From Pipra filicauda (taxonomy: Eukaryota; Chordata; Aves; Passeriformes; Pipridae): 64,000 nucleotides of DNA. The notes under the pieces were generated by a model. It saw only the letters and a program-made list of their open reading frames with translations, searched no databases and was not told where the DNA came from. Both the position numbers and the translations under genes were made by a program. Within the stretch, counting starts at the first letter, position 1; every line of letters begins with the position of its first letter. Below, one piece after another: positions 23,741 to 37,485 of the stretch. The stretch covers positions 3,963,927 to 4,027,926 of the forward strand of contig NW_024104620.1 of assembly GCF_003945595.2 (NCBI RefSeq), given 5' to 3'.

Positions 23741-26700
23741 CATTATATGCTGAAACGTAAAACTTCAGGTCCCAAGATTACCTTTCATTTGGAACGGGTC
23801 CATTTACCCCCCGGGAACAAAATGAGAAATAACACAGATTTGGAATAACTTAATTTTTCAATTTGACTATGTTGATCACCTCATGCATACAGGGGAATAT
23901 GAACAAAGATGCACATATGCACCTTGGGACATGCTGATGTATATGCATGTAAGCACATTAATTCAAAGAGGAAGTTAATTTTGATAAGATGATGTACATG
24001 CACATAAAGTATGTCAAATGTACAAGAATGTGGAGATATGTGCATATATATATAGAGAGAGAAATTGCATTTATATGACCATATGAACATGTCTATGAAG
24101 TTCCTTAAGCAAACTTGTCAGAGAAGACACAGATTATGTGTAAACAGCTGGAAAGACGCATAAGACCAAATGTTTTTTCTTACTGTCATGTCACAAAAAA
24201 CTTAAGAATCTCTTCCAAATCCAGATTTTCTCTTGGATTCTACAGCTGCCGAGTCTATTTGTTTTATGTATTTTTTATAATCTGAATTGCTCTCATGCAA
24301 AGACATCGTTTTAATTCATTTAGAACAAAATCTCTCCCTCTTCCCTTTATGACAGGGTCATATCTTCTCTGGGGGGAAAAAAGTCCACCCCAGCACAGCA
24401 CACTGTTCTCTCCAGCACCTCCTGTTGGGTGCAGTTAGACTGGTCTCTTCAGACATATCCCATCATTTAACCCACGGCCTGAGCTGAATCAGAGATCAAT
24501 AAGTCCCTCATAACAGCTTCTGCTGGATGAGATGTAAACCAGCCCCTGTCTTTCTGCCTTATTCTCTCTCTATCATTCCATCAGCACTCAGTGCTGTCTG
24601 AGTACAAGGCTTTGATCAAACCAGTAGTTTCCCTTCCAGACATCACCATGATCCATATCCAACTATCCTTCAGCAGGGCAGGCTCCAACACCCCTCATTA
24701 GCGGCTTTGTATTTGCAGAATTGTGGCAAGTACAGGCTGGATGAAAACTTGCATGTGTTTAATATAATCTAAATAACTGAGCAAGTCCTGGATTTCGTTG
24801 AGTTTACAGATTGGCTATGCCCAGTTCTATTACCCCTCCTCATTGCCTCTCCTGACAGCCTGATCAGCAGAGGTGATTCAGTCATTTACATTTCTGATAC
24901 TAAATCAAGTTACAAGCAAATAAACCAATCAGATGTAAAGGCAGGTATAACCTTACCTGTCTGTGAAAGGCAGCCACATCTGGAGTGCAGTACAGCAAAT
25001 GTTCAGAGCGTGGCCAAGCTGCAGCCCAGTGCATCTGCAAGGGACAGGAAGAATTGGGTTAACATGCCATCCTGTACCAACTCTAAATCAATTAATACAT
25101 TTTATTTTTAAATAGGCATATCTGTATTTTAACAGCTTATGAACGAAAGGAAGGTAGAGTGAGAGGACTTGTTTGAGGTTTTCAGCAAGTGATCCAATAG
25201 CAGTTAGAAGTAGAATCTAGAATTAAGGAGCAACATGGCATTGTCTATATTTCCAGCACCTCTGCTCAGTTATGCTTAGGAGCACCCCAAGATCTTTAAC
25301 AACCAGAGATGACCAGAAGGTCACCCAAACGAGCCTGCAGAAGCTGCTGTAACTAATAACCAACACAAGTTTCCATGGTGAGGATTATAACAGAGCCACC
25401 TCCTCTGATACCGGCAGATCCCTGCCCTGCTGAGACACACGAAGCCCACCTGCACCTGAGGCCGGGGCACAGCAGCAGATTTTGAGGTGTCAGTGTACTC
25501 CACATGTGTTCTCATTCTTGGGGAAAATGTTCATGATTATTTCATTTTGTGGCAGTAATGGAAAATACATTTTAGTGCTTGTGTTCTGCATTTGCAATTC
25601 ATGTTCCCATACATGATTACATTAAGTCTGTGTTCTGTCATTTTTGATGAATGTAGCTTGTTTTCTGTAAAAAACAGACTCTGGGATGGAAAGTGACAGA
25701 AGTGAAGCTGTAACAAAGGATGATCAATTTTTTATGGCCAGCACCAAATGCAGGGGAAGGCCCTGAATGTCTCTCTGAAGCTGGGGACCCTTCAGTCATG
25801 GGCTGAAGTATGACCCATTCCTGTCACCGTGCTGCTTCTGGCAGTCACAGGGCAGCAGTGACCAATACTGCTTTCTTCTTTTGCCAAAGTTGATAAACTA
25901 GCTTTTCATTAACAGGTCAGTGGCTGGGAGCAATTTGGCCTCTGCAAACAAGTGTACTCAGGTAAAAAGCAAGCAGCACAGCAGGCAGCAGCAGGTGGGT
26001 TTGATTCACTTATTAGCACAGTAACATCTCTGAGCCTCTGATACACTGTGCTGAACAAGGAACAGACACCCTGGAGCAGGGGCCCTCTCTTCCAAAGTCA
26101 GAACACCAAAGAAACAGGAGGAGAAGAAAGGTATGAGGAAGAGAAGGGATTTACTCAGAGATAAGTGTTGGAGGCTTCATTGGAGAGAATCAGGAGAGCT
26201 GCATTAGAGGTGACAACCCAAAGGACTTGCTCAACTTCACAGTGACTTCAGACTGGAAAACCAGAGGAATGCACAGGCTGGAGCTTTTAGCTGATCTTGT
26301 TCGGACTGAGACCTCAAGTAAGAAAAATTGACCCCACATATTTGTGAGAACACAGAGTTCTGCTGCTGACAGTTCCAAACCCAGGCTTGCGTGTTGTTTT
26401 TGCTCGGGTGGTCGTGAATCAGATCTCGAGCTCTGAGACTCATCAGTAACCACCCTGAACTTGGGGAACTGACACGGGAGTTTTCCTGCTTCATAAAAGC
26501 TGAGAATGAGGTCTCTTGACACACAACTCAATCTTGCTTTGCTTTCAAAATTCTCACTCAGGCTACAGAGGAAGAAGTTGCGGGGCTGCTGGATTTGCTC
26601 CTGCCCCCCTCCCCCGGGACATGTGCTCACCATAAGCAGATGGTTTCAGAGATTAAGTTCTAAGGAGGCATTAGCAGGAATATCTGCACACAGCACCCTG

Positions 26701-28372
26701 GCAGCTGCCTGTGCTCACACCTGTTCTAAGTTTCACAGCTTTCAAAGAATCAGTGTTCAACACTTTTTTGCCCTTTCCTTTTTTGGAAAATACAAGCTTT
26801 GAGGGCAAATGCAGAGCCAGCTTCTACAGGCACTCAAGGTTTCTCCCCTTTGCAAGCAGATTCCCTGGAGCTGCACTCAAGTCCAGATTTTCAGCTATCA
26901 TAGTCAGGCTCTGAAAGAGAATCAAGCTATTTCCCTAGTCCAGAAATTACAATTACAAAGAGAGCTGTAGTTTAGGTGGAAGTCAAAAGCCCTTATCATA
27001 GGAAAGGGAACTCACAACCGTTCTTGACCGTTAAGTACTGAAATAAAAATTATTGGATCACCACTGAAAGACTGAGAGACCAACCCTTCACACTTCAGTG
27101 TGTTTCTTTGGTCACGTTTCCTCTAATCATCAGATTTAATTCAGAGACATCAATAAGGAGAATGGCATCAGGTAGCACTGGGGGCTCTAACAGTGGCCTC
27201 CAGCTGCTGGGCTGGTTAAAGAACTCAACCCCAGGTACTGAGGATGGTGTCTTGTGACATGTGACACCACTAAATGAAGCTGGAGATGCTGAGCTTGGGA
27301 CACTTTCTGCAGGAAATGGGAAAGGGATCTCCCTTCATGTGAGGAATTTAAGCACAATGTAATCTGGCAGCCAGTCCATAGAAATAATAAAAATATCAGC
27401 AGCAAAGCAACCATGTTGGAATGTCTCCTTGGCTTAGCTATACCCTCCAGGGTTTGCCATCAAAAAAATGCGTATTTCACAGCCTAATGTGGCATCCAAG
27501 TTGCCACACAACAGATAGTAGAAAAACCTTATATACATACAATAATGACCACTTCATTCATCCAGGTGTGCCTGACTGTGGGAAGTTAGGAGATGAGGAA
27601 CCATTCCTGAGTATTCCTGATGTATAAGTAGAATTCCTAGTGCACAGAGGCACCTAGAGATGTACCAGCACTCCTCAGAGCTCAAGTGTTTATGTGCTTG
27701 GGTGCACGTGCTCCCTGCTCTTGCTGTCCATGCATCAGCCCGTGTGTGGTGGTGCTGCATGTTCTGTCTCCTCTGCTGATAACAAGCAACAGTCTGATAA
27801 CAGCCAAAACCTCAATCTGCTGAGCAGTGATGAGTCTCTGTCACCACATTTGGAATCAAAGATGCTTATCCAAAGTGATCCATAGGCCTTTTTTCAGGCC
27901 TGGTGTAATACCCACTCTCTTCTATAACAGCCAGCAGGAATGTCCTCAGTCTTCAGTCTCTCTCCCACCCAACATGATGCAGTGAGGTATAAACATGAAA
28001 GGGATGCTACTGGTAATAAAAAAACATTCCAGGCAAAGGCATGAGCATCGGATAAGAAAAAAAAGGGGTAGAAATAGGAGAAAAGAGAGTGGGATTATTG
28101 CAGAAAACCAGAAGAAAAGCAAAGGTTCAGACAGGGTGAAGAACTTTAGACTTCACAGAGCCAGAAAAAGGAATGAACGCAGAGAGGACAAAGATGGTCA
28201 AAGACACCCCTCACTTGCCCATGGCACTGTGCCGCTGTGCTATCCCACTGATCCAACCTCTCCTCACTGCTCTGCCAGCAGCACTCAGTGCTTATTAGCA
28301 ACGTGCCATCTGCCTCCACCACTGCCAAGGGCCCAACCTCGGAATCAATACGGATCTGTTGGTGACATCTGT
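23741..28372. other. Intergenic, no gene recognised
   Basis: AT-rich to moderate unique sequence with a short TA/GA microsatellite near 24,045-24,063. Frames at 26,190-26,633 (minus) and 26,506-26,802 (plus) overlap each other and look random. Confidence 0.55.
25150..25270 (-). repeat. Possible MIR-type fragment, reverse orientation
   Basis: GAGAGGACTTGTTTGAGG, CAGCAAGTGATCCAATAGCA and GTAGAATCTAGAATTAAGG keep the order of the inverted MIR core, at low similarity. Confidence 0.4.
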
Positions 28373-28765
28373 TGGGACGGGCCGCGGATACCAGTGGCTT
28401 TTCACCGAGCACACTTGTTCTAAACAATGCTCAGCTGGTACCCGCGAGCACTGGGCTGACCCCTCACGGAGGGGATGTGCCAGGCGGCTCCCCACCCCAG
28501 CGCACATGGAGGGGATGCCAGCCAGACACCCGTGCCCCCCGCCCCAGCCGGGACACCCCGCTCGGAGGGGCTTCCGGAGGGGGTTCCAGAGTGGATTCCA
28601 GCCGGGACCCCCCGCACATCGGGGGCTCCAGCGGCTCCCCGCGCCCCCAGAGCGCCACCTGCAGCCCGCGGGCGCTCCATTGCCGGCCGGTCCTTCAGAA
28701 CGACAAAGACTTGGGGGTTACACCCGCCCCCTCCATCTACTGGGACAGGACCATGGTCCTGGAAA
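28373..28765. promoter_or_regulatory. GC- and CpG-rich patch with CTCF-like site
   Basis: Roughly 350-400 bp of GC-rich DNA with frequent CpG and degenerate internal repetition, such as GCCGGGACACCCCG near 28,548 and GCCGGGACCCCCCG near 28,601. It includes the CTCF-like motif at 28,651 and the 16-bp palindrome CAGGACCATGGTCCTG at 28,746-28,761. Five overlapping frames are open because of GC content, with no recognisable protein. It could be a weak CpG-island promoter or an enhancer. Confidence 0.4.
28651..28665 (-). promoter_or_regulatory. CTCF-like motif
   Basis: The minus strand reads GCTGCAGGTGGCGCT, with a perfect AGGTGGC core and about 13 of 15 consensus positions. It lies in a CpG-rich patch (28,373-28,720). 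Confidence 0.45.
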
Positions 28766-30334
28766 CACAACCGGGGTGGTCACAACCTGAGCGGCATCGG
28801 GTATCTCGTGGACACCGAAAAATTAATGGAAAGGGACAAGCACGTTAGGCAGGACAGGAAATTCCTGCTGCCGTGTCACGTGTGGCTATGCAGAACCTGT
28901 GAGTGAGCAATTGTGAAAGAGCTTCGGGACTTTTTGCTGCCAGCTTTTTCTGGTTACCTGAGCACCTCCTCTCATGCCTCTCAGAGAGCTGCTGGGGCTC
29001 TTTGAGAATTTGCTCCTCCATCTGCAAGTCCATATCTGCCACTCATGGAGGCATTCCCAACAGCTTCCACCAAGCTGAAGTGCTGTGTACCAGTGGTTCT
29101 CCAACAGGGCCAATACTCCACTCCCAAAACAGTCCCTCTGTATACTTGAAGAAGGAATCCACTTAAAAACTGGTGAAATCCATGTGAAGAACTGCATTTG
29201 CCATATACATCATTCCCTTCAGATAAGATTTTTCTACTCTTTGACACTTTGGAGAAGCTCAGAAACAACCTAAAAAAAAAAATCCTTAAAACTCCAGAAT
29301 AGTCACAATACTCAAAATAGTCACAATAGTCTTCCTTCCCTGTTTCTTAAAGAGAAATCTGCTACCCCTTCATCCTCACTTGAGTAAATGCAAGGTGGAC
29401 AATATTTGGTATCAGGATTACAAACATATTTTGCAGACCAACACCAGAGCTAGACAAGGGAGCTCTAGAACTGTTAGAGGTGACAGTGGTTCCTACCCAG
29501 CACAGAAAGGAATGCCTGTCTTCCCCTCCCACAGAAATGAATGAACAGACCTTCAAACTCCACTGGCCTGGCACACAGAATGGCTACATCTCATCTTGGT
29601 GAGTTTTCTACAGTTGATTATGTCTGTTTTATCCACTCGTTGGACTTCCCAGCTTTGCTTGTGACCCTGAGGCAGCAGAAGCTGACGTTTTGCCAGATGT
29701 ATGAAATAAAAAACTAGTTCGGACGCAAGACAGTAAACTTCTTTAGGAAACAGTTCTAATGAATTTAGGTGAAATATAGAACATAAGCAAAAACTCAGCC
29801 AGATACAGTGCAGCCTGGAGGAGTTCTGGATATTTGGTGAGCAGCCCCTGTGCATCTCAGCAACCCTCTGCGCTCCCTCCACCATCAAGGGTGTGTCAGG
29901 CCATGCTTTGATCCCTTGCCAATTGTGACAGCCAGCCCCACATGGCCATTTATAGAGCGTTGCAAGGGCACTGTGTGACACTGCCAGTGTCACCCAGTGA
30001 CATGGCCATGTCCATCAGACACCACACCTCCACTCCTCTCTTGTCTATTGACCATTTCCTCACATTTGATAGCAACATGCTCAGCAGAACTGGTGAGCCA
30101 CTCTCAGCACCAGCAGAGCCAATCCCACACCCACGCCATCGGGATCTGCTGCTCTCCTGAGATGTTAGCACCCTTGGTTTAGATTCTGACGCTAGAGCTT
30201 TTTTATCTCCCTCTCCATCACAGGCTCCGAGGACACTGGAGGCAGACAATGGCCACACAGCTTGGGCCCAGGGTCCAGCACTAGAAGCCCAAGGAGCAGC
30301 TCCCAGCTGTGCCACTGGGGCTCTGCCATAAGGA
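28766..30334. other. Intergenic, no gene recognised
   Basis: A short imperfect repeat of TAGTCACAATA-type words lies at 29,300-29,332. Minus-strand frames (28,981-29,268; 29,553-29,993) have no known relatives. Confidence 0.5.
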
Positions 30335-30415
30335 TTTCACGCAGCAGTGCCTCAGTTTCCCCCTGTGCAAAGTGAGGATAAGGATAATGACCTACCTCCG
30401 AGGGTGTGGGGTGCA
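30335..30415 (+). repeat. MIR-type fragment
   Basis: GTGCCTCAGTTTCCCCCTGT, GCAAAGTGAGGATAAGGATA and ATGACCTACCTCCGAGGGTG are a clear short match to the MIR core/3' part. Confidence 0.7.
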
Positions 30416-30599
30416 GATGGGTTAGCGACCAGCACTACAGAGACACCCCCCACCAACAACCAACCCCGCCTGGCACTGGAGGAGCCGAGGGCACCGCATC
30501 CTGCCCTGCCTGGTCCTGCTCGGGAGAGCACTGCCTGCCAGGGCTCTCCCGCCTGCGACTGCGCGAGTGTCCAGCCAGCCCCGGCCTCATCGAACCACC

Positions 30600-31345
30600 C
30601 TGCGTCTATTTGATAAAGACGAATATTGCTTTTTAAATAAATATAAAAACTCCGCTTCCTCCTTGGCGAGTTCATTTTGAGTCATTTTATCTCTTTCCTC
30701 CCCCTAGATTTTTCCCCAAATAATGTGATTAAGTGAGTCAGCGTTCTGCTTTCCCTGACAGCCTCTGGATTTAATTCAGTTTGAGGACTGTGACCTTTGA
30801 CTCCTTTTTACTATACTAACCCAGCTAAGAGAACACTTAGCGATTTCTCCGCTTCCTACTGGGAGAGTATCTGGTGGGGGGTGAGGAGGGGGAGCAGGGG
30901 TGGAGGGGGGAGGAAGAGAAACAAACTTTCACATAAAATTATGGTATATGGATAATTGAGAAGTTTAAAAACATGAATCTAATTGTGCTGTCCCTTGAGA
31001 AGCAGATATTGAGCCATCCTATAAAAGGCTTGGAGTATCCCAATGGTGATTTATTGCTAAATCCTAGTATTTTTCAATACATTATAGTTTTTAAATTGTG
31101 TTTAAATTGAGTGTAGAAGAGCAGAGGCCATTAGGAGATGCAGAAATGATGATTATATTTAAATATTCATGCACGCAGTACCTTATTATTGAATCTGAAC
31201 ACTAACAAAATCAATATTAAGTGCGGTTTGACATGAATTTATTTATGAATTTCGACTTTCTAAGTACTGTATTTTTTCACTCAAAAATTGTGAGTATAAT
31301 GTAGTAATGATATCAAAACAGAGTGTCAGAGAGCATTAGCTGAGG
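30600..31345. other. Candidate conserved non-coding block
   Basis: Unique, AT-rich sequence with dense candidate transcription-factor words: TGAGTCATTT, TAAGTGAGTCAGC (AP-1/MAF-like), TGTGACCTTTGACTC (nuclear-receptor-like direct repeat), TTTATGAATT and AATATTCATGCA (POU/Hox-like). The G-quadruplex motif (30,876) lies in its middle. It looks like an enhancer cluster, but this is by appearance only. Confidence 0.3.
30876..30910 (+). other. G-quadruplex-forming motif
   Basis: Four plus-strand G runs of 6, 5, 4 and 6 bases are separated by loops of 6, 4 and 4 bases (TGAGGA, AGCA, TGGA). This is a strong match to the G4 pattern, in an otherwise AT-rich, CpG-poor setting. Confidence 0.7.
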
Positions 31346-31451
31346 AGGTTATAAACCTCCGTATTACAGGGCCCCATATCGCCCTCAAAAGTGCTTAGTG
31401 CACAAAACCAAAATGTTTGGGGTTTGTTTTTTTTTTTTTAAACACGTAAAT

Positions 31452-31477
31452 ACACACACACACACACACACACACAC
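31452..31477. repeat. (AC)13 microsatellite
   Basis: A perfect dinucleotide run, about 20 bp after a T-rich tract (31,429-31,439). Confidence 0.95.
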
Positions 31478-31479
31478 TC

Positions 31480-34400
31480 GCTCAGAAATAGGAAGGAAAT
31501 TCTCAGTCGGAAATTGCACTGCAGTGGCTTTGATTGCTCTCTGAGCCTGCTTCAGGGACCAGGCAAACTGGGATTTGAAGACAGACAAACCTGAATGGAG
31601 TGCTCCTGGCACGTGGTCTGTGGGGGCACTTTGGTGCTCCGAAGGGAAGCTGCCTAAAAGAGAGCAGCCCACAAGCACAGGGTGTAGCCAGGGTCCCAGC
31701 CAGAAAGGAACCAAAGACATCAGTCTGCACCAAGAACACACAACTCCTGCCCTACTGGGTCAGTCACACTGGGATCCCAGAAGGCAACACCAGTCAGTAT
31801 TCCCATGAAGAGAGTCCAGGGTAAGCTGTGCTCACATTGGCTGGTAGGTCAGGTGGAGAAGGATATCCCACTCTCCTTCATAAGTGTAATGGCAGTAAAG
31901 AGAATGGAAACATGCCTCTTTCCATAACCAATGTGCAATATGGCAGGTACCTTGAGCAGTTTTCACTCAAAATGGTGCAAACATGAGAAAACTGGTTAGA
32001 AATTACCTCTCTGTCCTCTCAAAAAAAATATGCTTCTGTATTTTTCATGCTTCCTTTCTAAGGTGTATCTCAAGCAGGGCACTTGGTAATCAGGTTGGAA
32101 CTTCCCCAGAAAAGAGAAAGACAGCTTTTGAAAGCTTGGCACTGGTGCTGCTCATTTACCCAGGATCAGTTAATGGCAGTGCTGCAGCAATCCCACTGCT
32201 TCACAGACTCCTTGTCCTTCCAATTCCAACACTGCTGCTCCATTACCACTGCCACCTCTGGACACCTGGTAGGTTTTTGATGGGGCCACCACTCCCTCCT
32301 GCTTAAATGAGCAGAGATTTCAGCAGTGGGAGACAGAAGCTTTTTTGGTAATGGGGAGGGGAATAATTCAGACTAAAGCCTTGACATAAGGGGACACAGA
32401 GGAGGGGCTTGCACAGATCTATCTACAGATAAGTGATGTATATTAAAAGCTAGTGCTCTTCCTCCCCCACCAATTAATTTCAAATGTGAGAAGACTTTTG
32501 AAGATTTATTTGCTATTGACAGGAACCTGGACTGAGCCCTCCACCTGCTGTACTGTGCATCCTCCTTTGAGCCCAGCATTGGTTTAGAAACACTATAGAG
32601 CCCACAGGAGACCCTCAGCCCACTTCCCTTCTTTAGTATAAAACACCCCTATCCCGACATCGCTCCCAATGGAAAGGGCTATCCTTTCATCCTTCCTGCT
32701 TGGGAGCCATACACCTGCAAGCGTCAGACCACCTAAAGTAAGACAAAACAATTTTGGTATCTCTGGGTCCAGTCCATTGTCAGAAGCCCACAAGGGGCAG
32801 CAACAGATACCATGGCAGCAGGATTTCCTAGTCCTTGCTCTCTGTAGAGACAGGTACAGACAGAAAAACAGTCTGATTGAAGGGAAACATCATTCAGCTT
32901 TGTCTTTGATTTCTGACCATGACCAGGAACCAATACTTACTGAACCCAACCCAAAGCCATACTGCCTTCAGTAACACCAGATAGCCAAAGAGTCAGTATT
33001 TAAGAAGGCTCAAGCATTACATGTGAAGCAGACTGTTGAAGAGCACAGCCCAGCATACTCCTAGTTTTCTCAGGTCTCTAAAATACCAGGTTTTGGCAAG
33101 CAAGAGCCAGGGATGCCAAGCAAACTGCACAGTACAGGAATGGTCTGCAGTCCTAAGGGAATCTCCTCTGTTGGGAAGTCCTCTTGGTAAGCCCTTCAGT
33201 AAAGTGAACACCATTCTGCAGAGTACAAGCTGAAGACAATCCACCCCCAGAAATCCTTTTGGATGCAGAATTTCTGCTCAGATTAATCTTTCTTTCCTCC
33301 TTCTTCTCAGACTTGCCTCTCTCTTCTCTGCTCATGCTAGCATTTCCCAGTACAGCCTGCCAGGCTCTTAATGGATTGGCAACGTTCTTCAGGGACCAGA
33401 ATTGACACAGAAACACATGTAAAGTATCCCCTCTTGGAAGGGGTTTGATCATGGAGCACTGACATGATGGCAGATCACACTGCCTACACAGAGGCCGCAC
33501 ACGACAGGGCAAGCAGCAGCAAAAACATCACTCATTAAAATTAATTCCTTTCTCATTTTCATCTTAAAAGGAATGCTCAGATTTAGTGGTCTCAGCTGAG
33601 TCTCTGATGGATAGAGGTCTGCATTAACAGAGCCCATCATACCCAGTTTGACTTGGTTTATGCTCTGCAGAATGGATTATTTCGGTGACTTTTCCAGGAG
33701 TAAGAACCAGTTGAAGAGCCCAGGCCTAGGGGACAGCATTGGAAAAAAGACTTTGTGGGTCACTGTGAAGTCCCTATTATTGCAGATATCCACATGGTAT
33801 CCACATCTCTTTGTTAAACCCAAACTGAAGCTGTAGCATTCCAGAGAACACACAGCCCCAAGGAAAGCTCACCATCTGAAAGATTTGAGACATCTCAATT
33901 TGACAAGGAACCCAAGCAGCAACAGCATCTGGGTATCAGAAGCTGAAGCCTTAATCAAAATCAGGGAATCACAGCACTGAAGACAGTAAAAACGTATGGA
34001 AAAGACATATTTTATATTGTGTTTGCAACCCTGCAGAGCCAATGGATACTCCATGGAGAAATAGAGAAAAAAATTCTTTTATAAAGGTGATGCACAGAAC
34101 AGGTGATGTGCCCCAGGTACCTAAAGCTTGCAGCAGTTTGGAATCATGACTGACAGTGTGTGTGCCAATGTGCTGCCTTAACCACAAGATCTGGTTCTGA
34201 ACTCGAGGTGTACCCTTGGTAAGAGATGCAGCATAAAGGGCACTCGAGAACATTCAGCACCCAACCTCACTCTAAGCTTTTGGTAACAACTTCCAGGTCT
34301 TCACTGCACTGCAGCTGCTCTCAGTGCTACCTTCTGTGGTAAAGGACAGGGCAGTTTAGATGCCTTGGGAGAGGACACCAGACTGAAGTGTCACTGGTCT

Positions 34401-37344
34401 GATCCAGGTACAGCAATCCCACATTTCTCATGAGATCTCTTTCCCAGAAATGCTAAACACCATCTTGGAAACTCTGCACACAAGAGATGTCTAATGCTGG
34501 CATTATTTCTAACACTAACAACTCGTTAAGTTTTTCCACTATGCATCTGTATCAATATTTTAACACAACTGTTACAAGGAAAATTGCTTTTTTTTGTGTG
34601 TCTGTGTCTCTTCCCTCCCCTCCTCTCTCATTAAATCAGCATGACAGATTTTAGCCTATTCCATAACTAAGTGAATATCTCGGAAATTTAAAATCCCCAA
34701 AGCACAGTGACAGGCTCTGAAAGGTTCCCAGTGGTGCAGAGTATGAACAAACTCAATGGGCTTCGATTGTTCCCTCCCCTTATTGTAACTGCAAGCAGGC
34801 TCAAAACAATGGGATCAACCCAAATCTCTGTAGGAGATAAAGAACCCAAAGCACAACTTACAACCATGAGATTCAGCAGTGTGACCACAACAGGACTCAT
34901 TTTTTAGGTGAGGTTTCCTACAGCAGTGTGACACCAACACAGAGTTTGATCAGATAATCTACAGCTGCTTCCACCCAATTTAAGAGGCAACAAGGAGTGG
35001 TGTAAGGGGGATCCATTACACTAAAATGGAAGTCAGACATCAGGATATGGATTGCACAATCTGTAGGTGGAAAAGGAGCACAAAGGTCCCATCCAGATCA
35101 GTTCCCAGTATGAGGAGCCCAGCCATTTACTGGTATTTGGGGATATGACTAACATGCATTAATGAAAGGTAATTACTTCAGAAGATCAGCACAGACAAAA
35201 TGGTCTGTAGTGGGGGCAACAAGCAGAGTGTTCTCAGAGCCAAGGGGGTAAAAATTACAGGGGAACTGATTAAAAAACAAACAAAAAAAAACCAAATAAG
35301 AAGAAACTGGAGGTCTTTCACATGGAATATTCACCAGCATTTTTAAGAGGTGGGTGGTGGAGAAAGTGCTATCACCAAGGAAAAAAAACCCAAACCCTCT
35401 TTTCCAGTAAATCGATGTATTTTGCTCTAATTTTATTAGGAATATAAAAGGAGCCTTTAGAAAAGTGCTTAGAGAGCAGAAAGAAAAAAAGAAGAGATAG
35501 GGAAGGCTAGCAGTGGAAACATTAGTCTGTCTGTATTAGGAATCCCATACTCACATTTTATTGTTACTGTCAGGATGCAAAAGGCAGCGCTTAAAACAAA
35601 ATAATACATAATGTATTACAGGGGCATAAACATCAGCAGTCATTTTTATTTTAAAAAGAAAATGCAAAAAAAATGGAGATAGCTTGCAAGTGAGGGATCC
35701 AAGGCGCAGCATTTATATCTGTGTCCACTGAGATAATCAAAAAGGTATTAGAGCAGCTGATGGAACAGGGTACCACAAAGGGCTCCTCAGCAGTTTACCA
35801 CTGTTCTCATTACAAGTGGCTGTGGGAAGCTTGTTCAAAGAAATCATGGGGTCAATTTTTAGGGTGGGTGGGAATTTACTCCAAAGGTGAAATGATATTT
35901 AGGGAAATAAACGTCATACTTTCGAATGAGTAGTAAAGAAAATGGGTTTTGTACATTTGTGCATGTTTTAGGAGAGAGAGAGGGAAGATGCAGAAGTAAG
36001 GAGTCACTTATGCTTTCCATTCAGCTCTTTTCAACCATTACTTTTTGGGGGTGCTTGCCCTATCTGTGTTGACTTCTGCTTTTTTAAAGTTAGTTCTCTT
36101 GGTCTCTGCACAGCACATCTAAATCATGGAGAATAGATCCAGCATCTTTTGTTGCTGCCATAATACAAATAAACAAGCTTTATGATACCTGCCTGGCACA
36201 GGAGTAAGCAATGCACGTGCCATCTCTTGCTTGATGAGACTACTGGGGGGAAGGAGGGTCCCGACTCACAGGACTTACATCTCAGCTTCCAGCACAGACT
36301 GTCCATCCTCCAGGGGTTGTTCCCCAGCCCCACATCAGCTACACTCCACTGCTGCCCTGCTTTCCATCCCCTGCACGGGCAGGGCTCAGTCCTGCCACTG
36401 CTTGGGCTCCTACACTGTGCCAACTGCACAGCTGGCCCCATCTGCCTGCTTCAGACTCTGCTTCCAACGCTCTGCTCAGCAGGGAGAGGGGACTCCTTTT
36501 TCCTTAGGAAGTTTCTAGAGCCACCTGCTTCTGAGAGCAATCCTAAAGGCAGGAATGCAGAGAAAACCATGTGAGTGGAAAGTGCAGGTGAGCTGCAATA
36601 GAGCAGCACTGCAAGGGGAATGAAAGAGATTTTAAATATTTCAGCTGACAGCTGGATCTAACACCCCCCACAACAGCTGGATCCCCCTCTGTAAAAACAA
36701 CCCAGCTCTTCCCTCCCATTCCCTGTGATTCTCTGAAGGCCTCAGGGGGTACTTGATCCCCCTGCTTCCCTATCTGGTTGTACTGCTTTTGTCACAACAT
36801 ATGCACACGAACATGGCACAGCCACAGTCTGCTGATGGGATGATGTCAAGAGGATGTGACTGCTGGTGGCCTGTGTAGTCATTTGGAGGGCAGGGAAAGA
36901 GGAAAGGGGAGGCAGATTGGCCAGAGAGCTGGGAGGAGGTGGGTGAGGAATGAGATGGGCAAAGAATGAAGGACAAGCAAGTTCAGGAATGGAACAAGAT
37001 TAGGCAAAACAGGAAGTAAAAATGGATTATCTGGCTTTTTAACTGTCTGTCACAGTAAACCACGATGTATCCATCTGCCAGAGCCTATCCCATTTACTCT
37101 GCAAGAGTAAGTGGGGCAATTCATGTCTACCACAGAGCAAAACTAGGGGTGTTTAAAAAATTAAATAAATCAAATTGCTCTATTTACTCATTTCAAATAA
37201 TCTGGAAAACAAGGGTCTGCTCCAGGAGCCAGGAATTACTGACAACCAAAATTTAGAAATCCTTTAAGGAGGTGATATGCATCAAAAACTGATGAATTAA
37301 GGAGTTCTACAGTTCTGGAGGACTTGCTCTTGAGAACTGGAGAG
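31480..37344. other. Intergenic, no gene recognised
   Basis: Long stretch of unique, CpG-poor DNA, with A-rich runs near 35,278-35,295 and 35,380. No splice-flanked open frame resembles a known protein. Confidence 0.55.
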
Positions 37345-37485
37345 GAGTTAACGTCTGAGGCTGGGTTTCATCCCCAGCTATGTCACTTGCTTCACTTCTC
37401 AGCACCTGAGATTAGCTACAATGCTTAACAGCTTCACCAAAATAAATAGGGATATTGCTCTTAAAATGAGGGCTCTGGAGATGAT
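37345..37485 (+). repeat. Possible MIR-type fragment
   Basis: TGGGTTTCATCCCCAGCTAT, GTCACTTGCTTCACTTCTCA and GCACCTGAG resemble a diverged MIR head and core. AATAAATAGGGATATTGCTC follows, where the ...AATGGGGATAAT... word is expected. Confidence 0.5.
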
